DNA of 15,576 nt from contig JBBCJT010000079.1 of the NCBI GenBank assembly GCA_037190665.1, positions 1 through 15,576 on the forward strand, in the 5' to 3' direction. The position numbers were made by a program, and so were the translations under genes. This DNA is from JBBCJT01 sp037190665 (GTDB lineage Bacteria > Pseudomonadota > Alphaproteobacteria > Acetobacterales > Acetobacteraceae). Position 1 is the first letter of the stretch, and every line of letters starts with the position of its first letter. Shown in pieces: positions 12,347-15,576 of this stretch. The notes under the pieces are model-generated. The model was not told where the DNA came from. It did not search any database and was given only the letters and a program-made list of their open reading frames with translations.

Positions 12347-13302
12347 TGCGGCTCGATGCGGGCGATGCGGACCCATTCCTCCCAGCGCGCGCGGTCGGCT
12401 TTCAGGAAGGCGGTGAATTCCTCCACCGACATGGCCTGCACGCGCATGCCCGCCTTCTCCAGCGCGTCGCGCACCGCGGGATCGGCGGCCGCCTCGCGCA
12501 TCAGCGCGTTCATCCGGGCGATGACCGGCGCGGGCGTGCCAGCCGGGGCGGTCAGGCCGATCCAGCCCTCCATCTCGTAGCCCGGCAGCGTCTCCGCCAC
12601 CGTCGGCACGTCCGGCAGGTTGGGCAGCCGCTCGCGCGAGGTCACCGCGATGGCGCGCACGCGGCCCGTCTGCAGCGGCGCAGTCGCAGTGGCGTTGTCG
12701 GCGAAGGCGAACTGGATGCGGCCGCTGGCGAGGTCGGTCGTGATGCCGGTGACGTTGCGGTACGCCACACCGGTGATGTCGATCCCGGCGCGGGCCTTCA
12801 CCAGCTCCGACGGCACCTGCGAGGAGGACGAGTAGTAGCCGAAGAAAACCTCGCCCGGCTTCGCCTTCGCCAGCGCGATCACGTCCGCGATGCTGCGCAG
12901 CGGCGATTCGGCCGGCACCATGCCGACCGAGGCATAGGTGGTGAACAGGCCCACCGGCGCGAAATCGGCGACCGGATCGTAGGGCAGCTTCCTGTACAGG
13001 AACTCGTTGGCGCTGTGGGTGGAGTTGGTGGAGATCAGGAAATTGTAGCCGTCCGCCGGCGCGTTCTTCGTCGCCTCCGTGCCGATGATCCCGCCCGCCC
13101 CCGGCCGGTTGTCCACCACCACGGGCTGGGAGACCTTCTTTTCCAGGAAATGGCCGAAGACGCGGGCGTGCAGATCCGCCGCACCCCCGGCGGCGGACGG
13201 CACGAAGATGCGGATCGGCCGGTCGGGCCAGGCGCCCTGGGCATGGGCGAGCATCGGAGCGGCAAGGCCGGCGGCGAGCAGGCTGCGACGTGTGGGCATC
13301 AT
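12343..13302 (-). CDS. Bug/TctC-family periplasmic solute-binding protein (tripartite tricarboxylate transporter)
   Basis: This 319-residue secreted protein binds a small carboxylate in the periplasm for a TTT-type transporter. It starts MMPTRRSLLAAGL, with a twin-arginine-like TRRSLL, and a signal peptide ending near AHAQG (about 23). WPDRPIRIFVPSAAGGAAD, then VVDNRPGAGGIIG, DGYNFLIST and the C-terminal PDVPTVAETLPGYE are the regular Bug-family landmarks. The start is set by GGGAGGG (13311-13317) eight bases upstream; the frame is open to 13431, but that extra N-terminus is Arg/Ala-rich noise ahead of the signal peptide. No TctA/TctB membrane genes are nearby, the usual situation for these orphan binding proteins, so ligand and transporter partner are unknown. 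It overlaps the alpha/beta hydrolase gene by 4 bp. Confidence 0.9.
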   Translation of the reverse strand: MMPTRRSLLAAGLAAPMLAHAQGAWPDRPIRIFVPSAAGGAADLHARVFGHFLEKKVSQPVVVDNRPGAGGIIGTEATKNAPADGYNFLISTNSTHSANEFLYRKLPYDPVADFAPVGLFTTYASVGMVPAESPLRSIADVIALAKAKPGEVFFGYYSSSSQVPSELVKARAGIDITGVAYRNVTGITTDLASGRIQFAFADNATATAPLQTGRVRAIAVTSRERLPNLPDVPTVAETLPGYEMEGWIGLTAPAGTPAPVIARMNALMREAAADPAVRDALEKAGMRVQAMSVEEFTAFLKADRARWEEWVRIARIEPQ

Positions 13303-13310
13303 TCGGCGGT

Positions 13311-13317
13311 CCCTCCC
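13311..13317 (-). promoter_or_regulatory. Ribosome-binding site fixing the Bug-protein start
   Basis: GGGAGGG on the minus strand lies eight bases before ATG 13302. It decides against the 43-codon longer frame and places the signal peptide at the true N-terminus. A second ATG directly follows (13299). Confidence 0.7.
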
Positions 13318-13324
13318 TCTGCCG

Positions 13325-13365
13325 GCGGCTGTAGCACGCCGTGCGGCCGGCGCTGAATCAGCCGC
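13325..13365 (-). other. Nested inverted repeats downstream of the MgtC-like gene
   Basis: GCGGCTG (13325-13331) pairs with CAGCCGC (13359-13365), and GCAC-GCC-GTGC folds inside it. It lies in the 110-bp gap between the MgtC-like stop and the Bug-protein start. It could be a terminator or part of the latter's 5' leader; the evidence is thin. Confidence 0.25.
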
Positions 13366-13412
13366 AGCGGGCCGCCTGGGCGGAAGGCTCGATCGGGTCT
13401 CTGCCGAAGCCC

Positions 13413-14096
13413 CTACTCCTCCTCCGACCATCCCGTCCGCGTCACCGTGGGTTCGACGCTCAGACGGCCGACGATCGTTTCCAGGTGCTGCTCGGCTGCC
13501 GCGCCGGCGACGACGCCGGCCGTCAGCACGAGGCCGCCCGCCGCATCCTCACTGTGCAACTGCCGCAGCCGCATCCCGGCCAATGCGATCTGCTTCACCA
13601 GCAGCAGGCGCAGGGCGGCCTGGTTGTCCGTCGCGCCGGCCACCGTGATGCGGAAGGCGCGCTCCGCCTCCGCCCCCGATTGCGGCGCGCTGTCGATCGC
13701 CAGGACCAGCGGGCGGATCACGATGTTGACGACCACCACGAGAGCCGCCGCCAGCAACGCGACGGCGAACATGCCCGCGCCGCAGGCGACACCCACCGCG
13801 GCCGAGCACCAGAGGGTCGCGGCCGTGTTCAGCCCCTTCACGGTCAGCCCTTCGCGCAGGATCGCACCCGCTCCGAGGAAGCTGATCCCCGAGATCACCT
13901 GCGCGGCCATGCGCGTGGGGCTACTGTCTCCTGCGATCGAAAGGCCGAGCAGGGCGAACGTCGCCGCCCCAAGCCCGACCAGCGCATTGGTGCGCAGGCC
14001 GGCGGAACGCTGCCGATACTGGCGCTCCACGCCGATCAGCGCGCCCAGCAGCAGGGCGGCGACCAGGCGGAGGGCGAGGTGTTCGAACGGCAGCAT
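13413..14096 (-). CDS. MgtC/SapB-family membrane protein
   Basis: This 227-residue protein has four to five N-terminal membrane helices (about 7-22, 36-53, 66-82, 96-113, 114-130) and a soluble C-terminal domain (about 145-220), the normal MgtC layout and size. Family signatures are GALIGVERQYRQRSAGLRT (18-36), SGISFLGAGAIL (69-80) and VKGLNTAATLWCSAAVG (86-102), including the conserved Asn (N90). MgtC proteins help bacteria cope with low magnesium and, in pathogens, with life in macrophages, by influencing the F-type ATPase and phosphate uptake; many environmental homologues lack a proven role. No Shine-Dalgarno is obvious at ATG 14096, and a stop just upstream rules out an earlier start. 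No mgtB-like gene is adjacent. Confidence 0.87.
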   Translation of the reverse strand: MLPFEHLALRLVAALLLGALIGVERQYRQRSAGLRTNALVGLGAATFALLGLSIAGDSSPTRMAAQVISGISFLGAGAILREGLTVKGLNTAATLWCSAAVGVACGAGMFAVALLAAALVVVVNIVIRPLVLAIDSAPQSGAEAERAFRITVAGATDNQAALRLLLVKQIALAGMRLRQLHSEDAAGGLVLTAGVVAGAAAEQHLETIVGRLSVEPTVTRTGWSEEE

Positions 14097-14192
14097 GGCC
14101 GATTATGGCAACCCTCGCGGGAGTCGCATTCTGCCGCCCGCGCGCCGGATGCGAGCATCAGCGCGCGTCGTGGGTTTCACGAGGCTTGCCAA

Positions 14193-14228
14193 TGTGACGC
14201 CCGGATCGCGGCAGCCTAGTGTGACGCC
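14193..14228 (+). repeat. Nine-base direct repeat in the divergent promoter region
   Basis: TGTGACGCC occurs at 14193-14201 and again at 14220-14228, 27 bp apart, with the second copy directly against the ATG at 14229. It sits in the 132-bp gap between divergent genes and could be an operator, but two short copies can arise by chance. Confidence 0.25.
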
Positions 14229-15576
14229 ATGAACGCCCCGCTGATCCCGCGCGCCACGCTCGGCGACTCCCGGCTGGCCGAGCGGCTCCGCCGCGAGACG
14301 CAGGCCGAGATCCTGTTCGACCCGTTCAGCCGCGGGCGCTACGCGACCGACGCCTCGATCTACCAGGTGGAACCGGTGGGCGTGATCGTGCCGCGCACGA
14401 TCGGCGACGTGGCCGCCGCCATGGCGATCGCGCGCGAGCACGGCGTGCCGCTGCTGCCGCGCGGCGGCGGCACCAGCCAGTGCGGCCAGACCGTCAACCG
14501 CGCGCTGGTGATCGACTGCACCAAGTACCTCCGCCGCGTGCTGGAGGTGGATGCCGAGGCCCGCGTCGCGCGGGTGGAGCCGGGGCTGGTGCTGTCGCAC
14601 CTCAACGACGCGCTGAAGGCGCACAGGCTGTTCTTCCCGGTCGACCCGTCCACCAATGCGCGCTGCACCATCGGCGGCATGGCGGGGAACAATTCCTGCG
14701 GGTCGAAGTCGATCCGCTACGGGCTGATGGCGGACAACACGCTCGCCATCGACGCGATCCTCGCCGACGGCAGCACGCACCGCTTCGGCGACACGCCGGA
14801 CAATCTCGGCGCCGACATTCCGGCCAACATCGCCGAGCTGATCCAGCGGCTGCGCGCGCTGGGTGCGGCGGAGGCCGAGGAGATCGCCGCGCGCTTCCCG
14901 CGCCAGCTCCGCCGCGTCGGCGGCTACAACATCGACGCGCTGACCCCGGCTTCGCGCGCGTCCGGGCGCGGCAACCTCGCGCGGCTGCTGGTCGGCAGCG
15001 AGGGCACGCTCGCCTTCTCCGCCGCGCTCGACCTGAAGCTGTTCCCGGTCAAGCCGCGCAAGGTGGTCGGCATCTGCCAGTTCCCCACCTTCCGCCGCGC
15101 GATGGAGGCGGCACGCCATCTCGTCACCCTCGACCCCGAGGCGGTGGAGCTGGTGGACCGGACGATGATCCATCTCGGCCGCTCGATCGCGATCTACCGG
15201 CCGACGATCGAGAAGATGCTGATCGGCGAGCCGGACTCGCTGCTGCTGGTCGAGTTCCACGGCGACGACGATGCCGCGCTGCTGCGCGAGCTTGCCCGGC
15301 TGGAGGAGATGATGGGCGATCTCGGCCTGCAGGGCCAGGTCGTGCGCGCGGTGGAGCCGGGATTCCAGGCCGCGATCGCGGAGGTGCGCGAGGCGGGGCT
15401 CAACATCATGATGAGCATGAAGGGGGACGGGAAGCCGGTCTCCTTCATCGAGGACACCGCCGTCGATCTCGACGATCTCGCCGACTACACGGAGAAGCTG
15501 AACGCGGTGTTCGAGCGTCACGGCACCAAGGGCACGTGGTACGCGCACGCCTCGGTCGGCTGCCTGCATGTCCGCC
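14229..15576 (+). CDS. FAD-dependent D-2-hydroxyacid dehydrogenase (DLD/YdiJ type), C-terminus outside window
   Basis: The first 449 codons are open to the right edge, with no stop. The FAD-binding PCMH-type domain (about 50-285) shows PRGGGTSQCGQTVN (77-90), TIGGMAGNNSCGSKSIRYGL (147-166) and LLVGSEGTLAFS (252-263). The FAD-linked oxidase C-terminal domain follows, reaching YAHASVGCLHVR with H440 and H447, the conserved metal or active-site histidines of D-lactate and glycolate oxidase relatives. The separate GYNIDAL segment and length suggest the long form that continues into an iron-sulfur cluster domain (about 1000 residues, YdiJ-like), but that part is not visible. The enzyme would oxidise a D-2-hydroxyacid such as D-lactate, D-2-hydroxyglutarate or glycolate. 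An in-frame TAG (14217-14219) makes ATG 14229 the first usable start; no Shine-Dalgarno is clear. Confidence 0.9.
   Translation, partial: MNAPLIPRATLGDSRLAERLRRETQAEILFDPFSRGRYATDASIYQVEPVGVIVPRTIGDVAAAMAIAREHGVPLLPRGGGTSQCGQTVNRALVIDCTKYLRRVLEVDAEARVARVEPGLVLSHLNDALKAHRLFFPVDPSTNARCTIGGMAGNNSCGSKSIRYGLMADNTLAIDAILADGSTHRFGDTPDNLGADIPANIAELIQRLRALGAAEAEEIAARFPRQLRRVGGYNIDALTPASRASGRGNLARLLVGSEGTLAFSAALDLKLFPVKPRKVVGICQFPTFRRAMEAARHLVTLDPEAVELVDRTMIHLGRSIAIYRPTIEKMLIGEPDSLLLVEFHGDDDAALLRELARLEEMMGDLGLQGQVVRAVEPGFQAAIAEVREAGLNIMMSMKGDGKPVSFIEDTAVDLDDLADYTEKLNAVFERHGTKGTWYAHASVGCLHVR

Noticed and set aside
13303..13431. N-terminal extension of the Bug-family protein
   Set aside because: It would place 43 Arg/Ala-rich residues before a clear signal peptide, and a strong RBS sits right before ATG 13302.
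14103..15569. 488-codon minus-strand frame at the right edge
   Set aside because: The plus strand here encodes an FAD dehydrogenase with all family motifs from 14229; the minus frame is its mirror.

Overview
The window is GC-rich chromosomal DNA with a strong G/C bias at third codon positions, which is why long antisense shadow frames run through most genes. Gene content (a GH17-GT2 glucan synthase, an Entner-Doudoroff aldolase/kinase pair, a Bug/TctC-type periplasmic binding protein, Nu-class glutathione transferase, an MgtC-like protein) and a textbook CtrA box point to an alphaproteobacterium, most plausibly a Roseomonas-like member of the Acetobacteraceae. The family-level placement is inference; no rRNA or other marker gene is present.

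Layout, left to right. A HlyC/CorC-type (DUF21) membrane protein starts at 74 and runs off the left edge on the minus strand. Divergent from it is a large inner-membrane protein (296-2995) that joins a periplasmic GH17 domain to a cytoplasmic GT2 domain. A small DUF3429 membrane protein (3055-3510) starts right at the foot of a hairpin. A 99-residue coiled-coil protein (3576-3875) follows, with a perfect TTAA-N7-TTAAC box in front. Next comes a compact sugar-acid operon: a 14-codon mini-ORF, KDPG aldolase (eda), an 18-codon mini-ORF and 2-keto-3-deoxygluconate kinase (kdgK). KdgK would phosphorylate KDG and Eda would split KDPG into pyruvate and glyceraldehyde 3-phosphate. No edd is seen, so the pair probably serves KDG from hexuronate or sugar-acid breakdown.

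From 5703 to 7450 lies an isolated acetamidase/formamidase-family gene carrying a zinc-ribbon-like insert. It is bracketed by two inverted copies of a hairpin repeat.

From 7453 to 14096 every gene is on the minus strand. In transcription order these are an MgtC/SapB-like protein, a Bug-family solute-binding protein, an alpha/beta hydrolase overlapping it by 4 bp, a class V (serine/alanine-glyoxylate type) aminotransferase, an M20D amidohydrolase, a Nu-class GST, a VOC protein, and a DUF962/Mpo1-like membrane protein overlapping the VOC gene by 8 bp. Hairpins between several of these suggest more than one transcript. The middle genes look like a small uptake-and-breakdown set for an organic acid or acylated amino acid.

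Divergent from the MgtC gene, an FAD-dependent D-2-hydroxyacid dehydrogenase of the DLD/YdiJ type starts at 14229 and runs off the right edge. No mobile element, CRISPR array, tRNA or rRNA was found. No wholly new multi-gene system is evident. The most promising leads are the CtrA-box small protein, the zinc-ribbon amidase between paired repeats, and the mini-ORFs coupled to eda.
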